Source: JAGWBD01 sp965197455
Lineage (GTDB): Bacteria > Chloroflexota > Anaerolineae > Aggregatilineales > Phototrophicaceae
Assembly (NCBI GenBank): GCA_965197455.1
Contig: OZ240208.1
Location: 1,364,001 to 1,428,000, forward strand
Length of the DNA stretch: 64,000 nt
Direction of reading: 5' to 3'
The position numbers and the translations under genes were made by a program. This document shows, piece after piece, positions 27,930 to 36,542 of this stretch; the stretch's first letter is position 1; each line of letters begins with the position of its first letter. The notes below the pieces were generated by a model that saw nothing but the letters and a program-made list of their open reading frames with translations, had not been told where the DNA came from and made no database searches.

Positions 27930-29111
27930 TCAGACGCCACCAGTTTCCAGGTTCAGCAGCGGCAGGTCCTCGACATCACCAATCTCTGCCAGATAAATAT
28001 TCGAGTAGTCGCTCATGTTGGTCGTGAAAAGCACGTGCTGCCCGTCCGGCGTGATGTGCGGGTGTGGATGACAGCGCTGACCGCTGAAGCTGCTGCCATG
28101 GTAGGCCAGCACGCGCGCCGGCCCCCAGCCCTGACCTTCGCCCGCGCGCGGATGCAGCAGGATGAAAGGCCAGGTGAGGGTCGTGTTCAGCATCCCCGGC
28201 AACAGGTAGACCGGCATGCCGTCGCCGACCACCAGCGAACCGTCCAGACTGTGATAGTGCCGGCTATACGGCAATACCGTCTCTATGTGTTCGCTGTTGT
28301 CGTAACGAATGCTGCCGAAGCGCGTGTCGTTGGCCGCGCGGTTGTGGCTGCGGAAGCCCAGCGTCTCGCCATCGGCAAACCAGTGCTCGGCGATGACCGA
28401 GTACTCGCCATGCTGCGGACGAATGTTCCACTCCTCGCCCGTCTCCACGTTCAGCCCGTGGATGCGCTCCTCGATGAGGTGCCAGGGTCCCTCGTGACAG
28501 AAGGTCATCAGGTCCGGGCGCGTCGGCGAGGTGTTGAGATGGGTGATGTAACGGCGATCCTCGTGCAGCACCACCATCTCGCCGCTGGCCACGTCAATGC
28601 GCACCAGACGGGAAAGCGGTGGCGTGAAGAAGGGACTCTGTTTGCCTGGATCGAAGTCATCCGGCGGGTCTTCCAGGATCGTGACGATGTGGCGCCCGTC
28701 CGCCGTGGCGCTGATTTGTGAGCCATGGTCACGAGACAGGAAGGGCGGCTTCGCTTCGAAGACCGGACGGTCCTCCAGCGTGTTCAGGTCAAGCTCGTGC
28801 AGGGTGTTGCCATTCCAGTGATAGAAGCACTCGGTGGCCGGCGCCAGACAGGCGTTGAAGAACACCTCGTCGCCGCCCATGTCCGTCAACTGGACGATGT
28901 CGCCCGTCGCCAGCTCGTAGCGAAAGTAGTTGCCGGCGTTGTCGCGCTCGGAATGGAACAGAAAGGCGCGACCCTCATCAACCCAGCAGGGATGCGTGAA
29001 ATAGAACTGCCAGGAATGCGCCAGCCAGTCCGTCAGACGCGTGACTTCGTGCCCGCTGAAACGGTCCGTGTAGCGCTGCTGCTGATCCTTAAACTGCTTG
29101 CCAACACCCAT
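27930..29111 (-). CDS. ogl: Oligogalacturonate lyase family protein, copy 1
   Basis: This 393-residue beta-propeller enzyme belongs to the Pectate_lyase22 family. Diagnostic segments are THPCWVDEGRAFLFHSERD, MTFCHEGPWHLIEERIHGLN, IAEHWFADGETLGFRSH and GQRCHPHPHITPDGQHVLF. The Q-x-x-H-x-H triad in the last matches the metal ligands known for characterised Ogl enzymes. Ogl splits unsaturated digalacturonate in the cytoplasm, and no signal peptide is present. Start ATG 29111 is preferred over the adjacent ATG 29114 because it aligns with copy 2 and lies six bases after GGAG. That ribosome site falls in the duplicated 3' end of the upstream propeller gene. Confidence 0.92.
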   Translation of the reverse strand: MGVGKQFKDQQQRYTDRFSGHEVTRLTDWLAHSWQFYFTHPCWVDEGRAFLFHSERDNAGNYFRYELATGDIVQLTDMGGDEVFFNACLAPATECFYHWNGNTLHELDLNTLEDRPVFEAKPPFLSRDHGSQISATADGRHIVTILEDPPDDFDPGKQSPFFTPPLSRLVRIDVASGEMVVLHEDRRYITHLNTSPTRPDLMTFCHEGPWHLIEERIHGLNVETGEEWNIRPQHGEYSVIAEHWFADGETLGFRSHNRAANDTRFGSIRYDNSEHIETVLPYSRHYHSLDGSLVVGDGMPVYLLPGMLNTTLTWPFILLHPRAGEGQGWGPARVLAYHGSSFSGQRCHPHPHITPDGQHVLFTTNMSDYSNIYLAEIGDVEDLPLLNLETGGV

Positions 29112-29114
29112 CAT

Positions 29115-29205
29115 TCACTCCAGTTCCAGGTCAATAATATGCAATTGGCGCGTGCCGTCGGCCGCGCTGGCCTCCACACACACCTGGGCGCCGCCTTGCT
29201 TCCGG
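29115..29205 (-). pseudogene. Remnant of the 3' end of the beta-propeller gene
   Basis: The leftward frame reads GGAQVCVEASAADGTRQLHI and then IDLELE with a TGA stop at 29115. The intact gene ends GTQVCVDAIAADGTRQLHVV then DLELE at 30495. The similarity fades at about 29205. It keeps the ribosome site used by the following lyase gene. Confidence 0.88.
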
Positions 29206-29291
29206 CGCCGGCCAGGCGCACAGGCCCTGTGACCGTCAAGGTCTGGCTTGCCCGGCCTGAGAATGCTAACGTGGCGCCAGGGCAACTTCTA

Positions 29292-30491
29292 CTAAATGCC
29301 TCGCACGCGCACACCCGTTTCGACGTCCAGCAACGATAAGTCCTGAAGGTCCCCGATCGCTACAATGTGGATGTTCGAATACTCGCTCATGTAGCTTCTG
29401 CGGTTCGTCGTGAACAGCACCTGCTTTCCGTCCGGCGTGATATGCGCATGCGGATGCGTGCGCTGTCCGTTGAAGCTACTGCCGTGATACGCGAGTATCC
29501 GCGGCTGCCCCCAGCCCTCGCTCTCACGTGGATAAAGCAGGATACAGGGCCAGGTGACAACCTGCAGGCCTAACCGCTCCTGCTGGTGGGAGGGGGTGCC
29601 GTCGCCAACGACCAGCGACCCGTCGAGACTGTGAAAGTGTCGGCTGTAGGGCAGCACAGTTTCAACGTGCTGCGTGTTGTCATAGCGGATGGAGCCGAAA
29701 CGCGTGTCTCCGGCCGAGCGCTTGTGGCAACGAAAGCCCAGGGTCTCGCCGTCGGCAAACCAGTGCTCGGCGACGAGCCTGTAGTCGCCGTGCTGGTGTC
29801 GAATGACCCAGTTCTCGCCCGTTAGCAGATTCATCCCGTGAATGCGCTGGTCATCCTCGCGGATTGGCCCTTCGTGCGTATAGGTAAAAAGATCTGCCCG
29901 CGTCGGGGACGTATTGACATGGCCCAAAAAGCGGCGCTCCTCAAGCAGCACTTCAGCCACTCCGCTGGCAACGTCAATGCGCGTCAGGCGCGTAAGGGGC
30001 GGCGTATGGTAGGGATGCAGTTTCAGGGGGTCGTAGCCTTCCGGGACATCCACCAGCACGGCGACGACGTAGCGCCCGTCGGCGCTGGCACTGAGCTTCG
30101 TGCCCATGTCGTCGGGGAGAAAAGGTGGTTCGACCTTGTAGACCAGCCGCTGTTTCAATGAATCGACCTGCAACTCCAGCAGTGCATTGCCTGACCAGTA
30201 GTATAAACACCGGGTCGCCGGACACAGACAACTCTTGAAGAAGGCCTCTTCACACTGCAGGTCCGTCAACTGGACAATTTCACCCGTCGCCAGTTCATAG
30301 CGGAAATAGTTGCTGGCATTGTCGCGCTCGGAGTGGAACAGAAAGGAACGACCATTGTCAATCCAGCAGGGATGCGTGAAGTAGAATTGCCAGGAATGCC
30401 CCAGCCAGTTCGTCAGGCAAGTGATTTCGCGCCCGCTGAGCGCGTCTTCATAGCGGATTTGCTCGTCGCGAAACTGCTTGCCAACACCCAT
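29292..30491 (-). CDS. ogl: Oligogalacturonate lyase family protein, copy 2
   Basis: This 399-residue paralogue of the enzyme at 27930 keeps the propeller framework (THPCWIDNGRSFLFHSERDN, IRYDNTQHVETVLPYSRHFH, QRTHPHAHITPDGKQVLFTT) and the Q-x-x-H-x-H metal triad. It differs in a conserved motif: TYTHEGPIREDDQRIHG replaces FCHEGPWHLIEERIHG of copy 1. The change may alter the substrate or reduce activity. It starts three bases after the stop of the propeller gene and uses the GGAG in that gene's last codons. Confidence 0.9.
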   Translation of the reverse strand: MGVGKQFRDEQIRYEDALSGREITCLTNWLGHSWQFYFTHPCWIDNGRSFLFHSERDNASNYFRYELATGEIVQLTDLQCEEAFFKSCLCPATRCLYYWSGNALLELQVDSLKQRLVYKVEPPFLPDDMGTKLSASADGRYVVAVLVDVPEGYDPLKLHPYHTPPLTRLTRIDVASGVAEVLLEERRFLGHVNTSPTRADLFTYTHEGPIREDDQRIHGMNLLTGENWVIRHQHGDYRLVAEHWFADGETLGFRCHKRSAGDTRFGSIRYDNTQHVETVLPYSRHFHSLDGSLVVGDGTPSHQQERLGLQVVTWPCILLYPRESEGWGQPRILAYHGSSFNGQRTHPHAHITPDGKQVLFTTNRRSYMSEYSNIHIVAIGDLQDLSLLDVETGVRVRGI

Positions 30492-30494
30492 GTC

Positions 30495-31682
30495 TCACTC
30501 CAGTTCCAGGTCGACGACATGCAATTGACGCGTCCCGTCGGCTGCGATGGCATCCACGCAGACCTGCGTCCCGCTGCGGTTCCAGCGTGGATGCAGGTCA
30601 CAGCGCAGATCGCCGTTCAGCCAGGATTGCTGCTGCATATCGAAACGCTGCAGTAACTGAACAGCCTCATCTTCCACACGTACGATCAGCAGCAACTTCT
30701 CCATCGTTGCGCCCAAAGTGCGGTCGGTGACCATCCAGCGCCCGTCCGGCGAAAAGGTCATGTGTCCGTCGAAGTCCAGCTCACCCCCGCCCATGGGCCG
30801 CAGCTCCGCTCCTTCCCGGTCCTCCAGCATGAAGTGCTGACGTGAGCCCCTCTCCTGTGGCTGCGAGGTAGTGCAGGTCACGGCCATGCTCTCGTCGTCG
30901 CGCCAGTCCAGATGCGAGACGAAGCCGCCGAAGTCGATCAGGCAGCGCAGGTCGCCGCCGTCCATGGCGCCGGTGTACAGCGCGCTCTGCAGATGCGTGT
31001 TCTCCACCCCGCCGGACCAGGCGCGCGCCAGAAAGTAGAAACGTGTGCCGGAAGGATTGATGGTGGTGTGGTTAAACCACATGTGCCGCTCGCGCAATTC
31101 CGGGTGCCGCTCGACAAGCTGTTCCCACACCTCATGGATCGAGTAAAGCAGGGTGACCTCGCCGCTCTGCATGTCGAGGCGGAAGATCCCGTCTTTTTCT
31201 GGATGCGGATCGTCAGGGTAGGGGTCCTCCGCGCCCTGGTAGCCGACAACCTTGCGCATGCGCCCCATGCGGCCATAGTCCAGACAGAGCGCGTAACGGC
31301 CGTTGCGGTCGAGCGCATTGATGGGGCGCGGCAACAGTCGCCGTTCAGCGCTCTCGATATCATGCACCACGGTGACGAGCCGTCCATCGACGCGGTCGTT
31401 GTGGACGACCTCACGGCCCGGCGCCAGAGGGTTCCAGTAGAGCCAGGTGCCTTGCTGCAGGTTCCAGGCATCGGTCGTGGTGACTGGCGTGAAGTCGCCC
31501 GTCTCCGCAGCGGCCAGGCCAATCACACCCCGCTCACCCGGCAGCGGCAGATGGTCCTGGAATTCGCTTTCGATACACAGCAAATGCGTACCCGCCGGGT
31601 TCCAGATGGGCACGCTGTAGTAACCAAAAAAATGGTGGCGCGGCCCGCCGGTAAGCGTGCGCACCTTGTGGGGGATATTCAC
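30495..31682 (-). CDS. Beta-propeller protein of unknown function in pectin locus (395 residues)
   Basis: The protein starts MNIPHKVRTLTGGPRHHFFG at GTG 31682, which has GGGAGG four bases upstream; the frame is open a further nine codons to a TTG. It shows repeated WD/PD40-like blades such as VPIWNPAGTHLLCIES, HTTINPSGTRFYFLAR, HMTFSPDGRWMVTDR and HPRWNRSGTQVCVD. It is distantly like the oligogalacturonate lyases in fold but lacks their HPHxH motif. No signal peptide is seen. I cannot name a function; a lyase or hydrolase on uronate oligomers is possible. It is transcribed with the lyase genes. Confidence 0.82.
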   Translation of the reverse strand: MNIPHKVRTLTGGPRHHFFGYYSVPIWNPAGTHLLCIESEFQDHLPLPGERGVIGLAAAETGDFTPVTTTDAWNLQQGTWLYWNPLAPGREVVHNDRVDGRLVTVVHDIESAERRLLPRPINALDRNGRYALCLDYGRMGRMRKVVGYQGAEDPYPDDPHPEKDGIFRLDMQSGEVTLLYSIHEVWEQLVERHPELRERHMWFNHTTINPSGTRFYFLARAWSGGVENTHLQSALYTGAMDGGDLRCLIDFGGFVSHLDWRDDESMAVTCTTSQPQERGSRQHFMLEDREGAELRPMGGGELDFDGHMTFSPDGRWMVTDRTLGATMEKLLLIVRVEDEAVQLLQRFDMQQQSWLNGDLRCDLHPRWNRSGTQVCVDAIAADGTRQLHVVDLELE

Positions 31683-31714
31683 GGCGCCTCCCGTTTCTGA
31701 TACGTACAAACGAA

Positions 31715-31742
31715 CCGGGGCAGGGTATCAGCCCTGCCCCGG
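31715..31742 (-). terminator. Stem-loop after SBP3
   Basis: A perfect 11-bp GC stem (CCGGGGCAGGG at 31715-31725, CCCTGCCCCGG at 31732-31742) encloses a 6-base loop, 26 bases after the SBP3 stop. Leftward it is followed by TTCGTTTG, a weak T tract. It is probably a partial terminator or RNA stabiliser, as after SBP1 and SBP2. Confidence 0.6.
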
Positions 31743-31768
31743 CATTGAAGATCATGCGACGCGCCCGC

Positions 31769-33748
31769 TCAGCTCATGGACTTGAAGAAGAACTGCTCCG
31801 GGTAAGCGACGCGGACGTTACGCAGCGACGTGTCGTCGACGATGTCGTTGGGCACGTTGCGCATGCGATTGCTGACGATCACCGGCTGCGGCGCTTCGCC
31901 CACAGTGCCGATGGCGAAGGGCGCCTCGGCGTGAACGCCCATGAGTTCCTGCATCAGGGCAGAGCGTTTGTCAGCGTCAGGCTCAACGGTGACCTGTTCC
32001 CAGATGGCCCAGATGCGCCTGATCGGATGGTCCTCCGGCGGTTCCTCGCTGTTCTCGCCCTCGCCGCTGGTCCGCCAGCGATTGTATTTCAGCGCCCAGG
32101 TTTGCTGCGGTGAATCGCCAATGTAGGAGCGCGGATCGGCCTGAATAATCAGGCTGCGGTCGACGTCCCAGGTGCCAATATCGACCTGATTGTTGGCCGC
32201 GCGTTGCTGATAAAGCGAGCGCTCGACGCCGTCCTCGGTAACATTGACGCCAATCGCGCGCCAGTAGCCAATGACCTGGCCGACTTCGTCTGTGCCCGTC
32301 TGGCTGCCCACCCACGCGTGCATCAGCTGGAAGTTGATCGGCTCGCCGTCGGGGGCTGTGCGGAAACCGTCTCCGCCCATCGTCATGCCCATGTCATCAA
32401 GCAGGGCCATGGCCTTCCCGGGGTCGTGTTCCGTCCAGCGCTGCTCCAGTTCGGCGCTGAAGTCCGGCGAGCCCGAGACCGGGCTGCCCTGGCGCGGTTC
32501 CAGCAGACCATCGTAGATCAGGTCGTTGATGGCATGCCGGTCGATCGCGATCGACAGTGCCTCACGGAAACGCGGGTCGCTGAAGATGGCGCGTTTGCGC
32601 GGGTCGTCGCTGCTGGTGTTGGGGTGATAGGCATTGGTGGTGGCCCCCCTCCACAGCAGCACGCGGTAGTCGCCCTCCTCCTCAAGCTCCTTGTAGAGCG
32701 AGTAGTTGGCCGCATTGACGTGCCGCACCTGCATGTCGATCAGCCCCTGGGTGATCCACAGGTCGAACACGGCAGAGTCCTCGAACAGCTTGTGCTCGAT
32801 GCGGTCGACATAGGGCAGTTGCTGGCCCGTCTCATCCACACTGTAGAAGTAGGGGTTGCGCACCAAAACGATCGGATCGTTGAAGGGCAGCGGCTTTTCC
32901 ATCCACCAGGCATGCACGACCGGCACGTCCGGGTTGGTCGCCCACCAGGAGATCGGGCCGCGCGGCGTGCCGCCGGTACCGAAAAGTTCCTGCCAGGTGG
33001 GAACTTCGTTCGCCGCCATCGCCGCGTCGATCATTTCCTGATTGGCGTTTTCATGATCCTGGACGAACTGGGAGAGGTAGTGGGACGGCGCGGCCATGGT
33101 CGGACCGCCGTGCTGCCCCTCGGTATCGTCACGCGCCACCTTGAAGGGCAGCAAGGGACTGGGCTGGCCCAGGCGACAGATAAAGGTCTCCTCGTCAACG
33201 ATCTCAAGATCCAGGTTCTGGCCGCCCACGTTCAGCACACTGCGCGTGGCGCCGATTTCGCCGTTCTGATACCAGTCATACCAGAACTGTACGTCTTTGG
33301 TGGTGAAGGGATGTCCGTCCGACCACTTCATCCCCTCGCGCATGTGGAAGGTGTACTCGGTCGAGTCATCGTTCTGGGACCATTCGTCATAGAGCCCGGG
33401 CACAATGATGACGCTGCTGAGGTCCGCCGTGTACTGGAAGTGCAGGCCAAAGGCGTAGAACAGCTTGGCCGGCCCCTGCATGTCCGCGCGTCCCTTGAAG
33501 CCGCGGCGCCAGGTCCCGCCGTGCTCGCCGATCTCCTCGAAGACCGGAATCACGCGCGGGTTGGAAGGCAGACGCTCTTCCACCGGCGGCAGGCCCATGT
33601 CGTCCAGCATCGGCGCCTGTGAGTACATCATTTCCTGGGCGACCGCGGGCAGAGCCTGCAGCAGTGGTGCCGCCGCTACTCCGGCCGCCGCTGCGCCGGC
33701 AGCGACCTTCAAAAACTGTCTTCGATCAAGCGTGCTTTTCTCGTTCAT
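31769..33748 (-). CDS. ABC transporter solute-binding protein, family 5, with Tat-type signal (SBP3)
   Basis: This 659-residue binding protein has an N-terminal twin-arginine signal (LDRRQFLKVAAGAAAAG, cut near PAVAQ) and a family-5 fold (VTFHMREGMKWSDGHPFTTKDVQFWYDW in outline). It is clearly diverged from SBP1 and SBP2, which have ordinary Sec signals and lack the RR motif. It probably delivers a related ligand to the same Opp-type membrane complex, since no other permease is nearby. A 14-codon copy of its start remains at 36207-36247 from a past duplication. Confidence 0.92.
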   Translation of the reverse strand: MNEKSTLDRRQFLKVAAGAAAAGVAAAPLLQALPAVAQEMMYSQAPMLDDMGLPPVEERLPSNPRVIPVFEEIGEHGGTWRRGFKGRADMQGPAKLFYAFGLHFQYTADLSSVIIVPGLYDEWSQNDDSTEYTFHMREGMKWSDGHPFTTKDVQFWYDWYQNGEIGATRSVLNVGGQNLDLEIVDEETFICRLGQPSPLLPFKVARDDTEGQHGGPTMAAPSHYLSQFVQDHENANQEMIDAAMAANEVPTWQELFGTGGTPRGPISWWATNPDVPVVHAWWMEKPLPFNDPIVLVRNPYFYSVDETGQQLPYVDRIEHKLFEDSAVFDLWITQGLIDMQVRHVNAANYSLYKELEEEGDYRVLLWRGATTNAYHPNTSSDDPRKRAIFSDPRFREALSIAIDRHAINDLIYDGLLEPRQGSPVSGSPDFSAELEQRWTEHDPGKAMALLDDMGMTMGGDGFRTAPDGEPINFQLMHAWVGSQTGTDEVGQVIGYWRAIGVNVTEDGVERSLYQQRAANNQVDIGTWDVDRSLIIQADPRSYIGDSPQQTWALKYNRWRTSGEGENSEEPPEDHPIRRIWAIWEQVTVEPDADKRSALMQELMGVHAEAPFAIGTVGEAPQPVIVSNRMRNVPNDIVDDTSLRNVRVAYPEQFFFKSMS

Positions 33749-33874
33749 TTTTCCTCAGCCTCTTCTCCGATAATTTTCCAGCATGGCGAAACAGCTGGCC
33801 GCAACCCGAATTTCCTGATCACACCTCCCTGGCCCATCGGCACATTCTTCTGCGCTGGTTTCACAGCAATCCTG

Positions 33875-33903
33875 TGTATACCCACTTCGCGCCAACTCCG
33901 CAA
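33875..33903 (-). promoter_or_regulatory. Possible promoter of SBP3
   Basis: Read leftward, TTGCGG (33898-33903), 17 bases and TATACA (33875-33880) would give a leader of about 120 bases to SBP3. This is weaker than the other promoters listed. Confidence 0.4.
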
Positions 33904-33977
33904 CCAACTGCACAGCACCTCTCCGTCATGGCCGTATGCAGAGGCTTCCCGCTGTCACGCTGATTCACAATAAGGGA

Positions 33978-34013
33978 CAGGACGCTTGCCCTGCCCCTCT
34001 GCAGGACGCTTGC
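33978..34013 (+). repeat. Short direct repeat after the heparinase-like gene
   Basis: CAGGACGCTTGC occurs at 33978-33989 and again at 34002-34013. The rest of the 280-base spacer (33749-34029) shows only the possible SBP3 promoter. Confidence 0.45.
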
Positions 34014-34029
34014 TGCGTGCTCTGCCTGT

Positions 34030-35922
34030 TCAGCCCTGCCCTGCCCCCGGCAGCGGCGTGATGTGCAGACAGATGCTGCCGGACTGACGCGCCGCGCGGA
34101 ATGCGAACACCACCCGCCGCATATCGCGATTTTCGACGAAGAGCGCCACCTGCGGCACCAGCTCCGTGCGCTGCTGCAAGGCCTCGCTGTCGTAGTCCAC
34201 GCGCAGCGCCGCCCGCTCGCCGCGAATGAGCACGTGGCCCTCGCCTTCCTCGACCTCGCCGAAGGTGATCAGCACACTTTCCAGCATGCCCGGCCCGTCG
34301 GCAAAACGCACCTCGTCCAGCAGCTCGATGCGCCCGGCGGGACAGTCGCGCTGCATCGTGACTGTGCGTTGCAGCGACTCCAGGTCCGCAGTCTCGTCCC
34401 AGGCATTGGCAAGTTCCAGTTTCAGCAGATCCTGTGTGGCGTCGTTACTGTGTTCAAGTAATTGAGCGTGATACTGAGCGCCGGGTCTCGAATCTCCGCG
34501 CCTAACATGGGAGGTCGGTCCCTGCATCTGGCCATTGGGCACCGGACAGGAGTGGCCGAAGGACTGGTTGACCAGCAGTTCGTAGCGCCCGGCGCCAAAG
34601 TACTGGCGGTTGAAGCGGCCGCGCCCCGGGTCAACGATCAACGACTCGCCGCAAAGGTGCACGCTGATGGAGCCCAGGTCGTTCTGGTTGTGCATCTCGC
34701 CGTTGTGGCCGCCCTTGGCCACCAGCACCAGCGCGTCCGGGTCGGCCGGGTCCATGCGCGCGAACATCCAGTGCATGCCGCTGAAGAATTCATGACGCGC
34801 CGGCACAAAGCGCTCATCTGCGCCGGCCGCCGGCTCGGCCGCGCGCCAGATCAGTGAGCGCAGGTCCCAGGTCAGCGGTCCTTCGCTCCAGTCGAGGCCC
34901 AGGCGCAGCTGTTCGCGCGCCAGCGTATACAGTTCAGGGATGTCCAGGCGTTGCGCCAGCCAGGCAATCAGCCACAACGGACAGGCCATGGCCGGGTGCG
35001 TGTCCGAGATTTCGACCCAGATGCCCGGGCTGAGCAGGGTGCGCAGCGGGAAGCGCGCGATGTCGCGCATTCGCGTCACGTCATCCATGAACGTCAGGCG
35101 ACCGTTCGTGCGCTGTTCCAGCAGCGCGGCGGCCATCGTGAAGTTGCCGAAGCCGAAGGCCCAGCAGGAGACGCCCTCTTCGGAGCCGCCGTCGATTTCG
35201 AAGCCGTCGATGAAATCCGCCAGTGAATGCGCCGCCCGCACAACCATCTCCGCCAGGCGCGCCGGGTCCGGCTCCAGATGCAGGGCCGCCGTGAGCAGGT
35301 TGCCGTTACAGACGCCGTTCCAGTTGTTAACCGTGCGCGCCTCTGTGCTGTACATCCAGTGGAAATCATGGCGTTGCAACCAGGGCGTGAACAGGCGTCG
35401 GTTCATTTCGTAACGAATGCGCTGACCCAGCGCGGGTTCCAGCTCCGCGCCCAGCATCAGGTCAAACTCGGCCAGATAGGCGCCAGTCATGGTGGCCATC
35501 AGGTCGATGTGTGGCCGCTCCATGTCAGTCAGTTGCTGCTGGTGCGCCGCGATGGACCAGGTGCTCTCCTCGCAGATGGCCCAGGCCGTGTCAAGCAAAG
35601 GATCGAGAAAACGCCCTTCGAACTCAAGGCACTCTGCCAGCGTCATCCTGGCCAGGCGACTGCGACGCTGTCCCCAGCAAGCGTCGTAGGCGTTTCGTTC
35701 ACCGATGCGCTGGAATTCCAGGAAAAGCGTGGCCGGCATGGCCGGGATTCCGGTGCTCGCCGCCTCTTCCCCACGCTGGATGAGGCGCCTGCACTCTTCT
35801 TCGCCCAGTCCGGCCCGGACAGCCTCCCAGGCGTCACGATCTGCAGCCGGCGGGAAGGGCGGCCCGGACTGTCCCTCGCGCAGCGCGCGCTCAACCTCTA
35901 TGGCGTTCACGTTGCGTAACAT
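34030..35922 (-). CDS. Heparinase II/III-family protein (polysaccharide lyase-like)
   Basis: This 630-residue protein starts at ATG 35922 with AGGAGG four bases upstream; an in-frame ATG 24 codons earlier lies in the uvrA stump. The N-terminal half (about 60-370) is helix-rich, as in the alpha/alpha toroid of heparinase-type lyases, with WSIAAHQQQLTDMERPHIDL and NNWNGVCNGNLLTAAL. The C-terminal half is beta-rich and carries GGHNGEMHNQNDLGSI followed by LIVDPG, the signature of the heparinase II/III domain. No signal peptide is seen, so it should act on imported oligosaccharides. Substrate is unknown, but the neighbours point to uronate-containing glycans. Confidence 0.87.
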   Translation of the reverse strand: MLRNVNAIEVERALREGQSGPPFPPAADRDAWEAVRAGLGEEECRRLIQRGEEAASTGIPAMPATLFLEFQRIGERNAYDACWGQRRSRLARMTLAECLEFEGRFLDPLLDTAWAICEESTWSIAAHQQQLTDMERPHIDLMATMTGAYLAEFDLMLGAELEPALGQRIRYEMNRRLFTPWLQRHDFHWMYSTEARTVNNWNGVCNGNLLTAALHLEPDPARLAEMVVRAAHSLADFIDGFEIDGGSEEGVSCWAFGFGNFTMAAALLEQRTNGRLTFMDDVTRMRDIARFPLRTLLSPGIWVEISDTHPAMACPLWLIAWLAQRLDIPELYTLAREQLRLGLDWSEGPLTWDLRSLIWRAAEPAAGADERFVPARHEFFSGMHWMFARMDPADPDALVLVAKGGHNGEMHNQNDLGSISVHLCGESLIVDPGRGRFNRQYFGAGRYELLVNQSFGHSCPVPNGQMQGPTSHVRRGDSRPGAQYHAQLLEHSNDATQDLLKLELANAWDETADLESLQRTVTMQRDCPAGRIELLDEVRFADGPGMLESVLITFGEVEEGEGHVLIRGERAALRVDYDSEALQQRTELVPQVALFVENRDMRRVVFAFRAARQSGSICLHITPLPGAGQG

Positions 35923-35942
35923 GCTGCCTCCTGTAATTTTCT

Positions 35943-36206
35943 TCAGGCCGCTTCCGGCAATGCCTGCGGGCGGGCCAGCATCGGCCGCAGCCAAAGGCCA
36001 TTGTAACTGGTTTCCAGCAGGGCGACGTCCTCGGGCGTGCCGGTGGCGATGACCTCGCCGCCGCCATCGCCGCCTTCCGGGCCCAGGTCGACGAGCCAGT
36101 CCGCCACCTTGATAATATCAAGGTTGTGTTCGATGACCAGCACCGTCTTGCCGTTGTCCACGAGACGCTGCAATACAGTGATCAGACGTTGCACGTCGGC
36201 GGCGAT
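35943..36206 (-). pseudogene. Remnant of the 3' end of uvrA
   Basis: The leftward frame matches the last 87 residues of UvrA (AADVQRLITVLQRLVDNG, VIEHNLDIIKVADWLVDLGP, EVIATGTPEDVALLETSYNG). It is open from ATG 36194 but contains only the C-terminal tail of the second ATPase domain and no nucleotide-binding motif. It runs abruptly into SBP-type sequence near 36206. Confidence 0.92.
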
Positions 36207-36247
36207 TTAAGAAATTGCCTTCGATCAAGCCTGGGTTTCTCGTCCAT
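36207..36247 (-). pseudogene. Remnant of an SBP3-like gene start
   Basis: From ATG 36247 the frame reads MDEKPRLDRRQFLK, closely matching MNEKSTLDRRQFLK of SBP3, and then enters uvrA-derived sequence out of frame and stops within eight codons. It marks the join of tandem duplication C. Confidence 0.87.
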
Positions 36248-36542
36248 GAATCCCTGACCCTTTAATCTTTCCGGCATCTCATCAGCCTGGTGAGTCAGCC
36301 GACCCGCTTCCGAACGTTCTCTTCAAAAGCACCTCCCCTGCACTTCGCTGCCGGCATCTGGATTTCCATACGGACGCTTTATTCCCAATGTTGCCCGGCG
36401 CTGCAACCTGCCGGGCCTGACCCCGCAGCCATAAACAGGCAGTTTGCTTGCCCCGGGGCCGACATCCGCTGCGTGGCTCATTGCCAAAGGGACACTGCGA
36501 TCCGGGTGGAAGAAAAAACTGCTTCGCACTGGCCAAACTGCC
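36248..36542. other. Non-coding spacer after the heparinase-like pseudogene
   Basis: This 295-base stretch shows no gene, repeat or clear promoter on either strand. Short open frames in it have no recognisable protein features. By the duplication model it corresponds to the spacer at 33749-34029, but the two no longer align well by eye. Confidence 0.6.

Larger units (their letters stand above)
27930..30585 (-). repeat. Tandem duplication B: oligogalacturonate lyase gene with the 3' end of the beta-propeller gene
   Basis: Each of the two lyase genes is preceded by the same propeller-gene end: the real one at 30495-30585 and a stump at 29115-29205. The left join lies near 29205. The 86 bases between the stump and the copy-2 stop (29206-29291) match nothing I recognise. 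Confidence 0.82.

Noticed and set aside
29111..29314. A 67-codon frame between the two lyase genes
   Set aside because: It reads the propeller-gene stump in the wrong frame; the correct frame gives the recognisable C-terminus.
36282..36536. An 84-codon frame in the spacer after the heparinase-like pseudogene
   Set aside because: No ribosome site, no domain, and composition like random GC-rich DNA.
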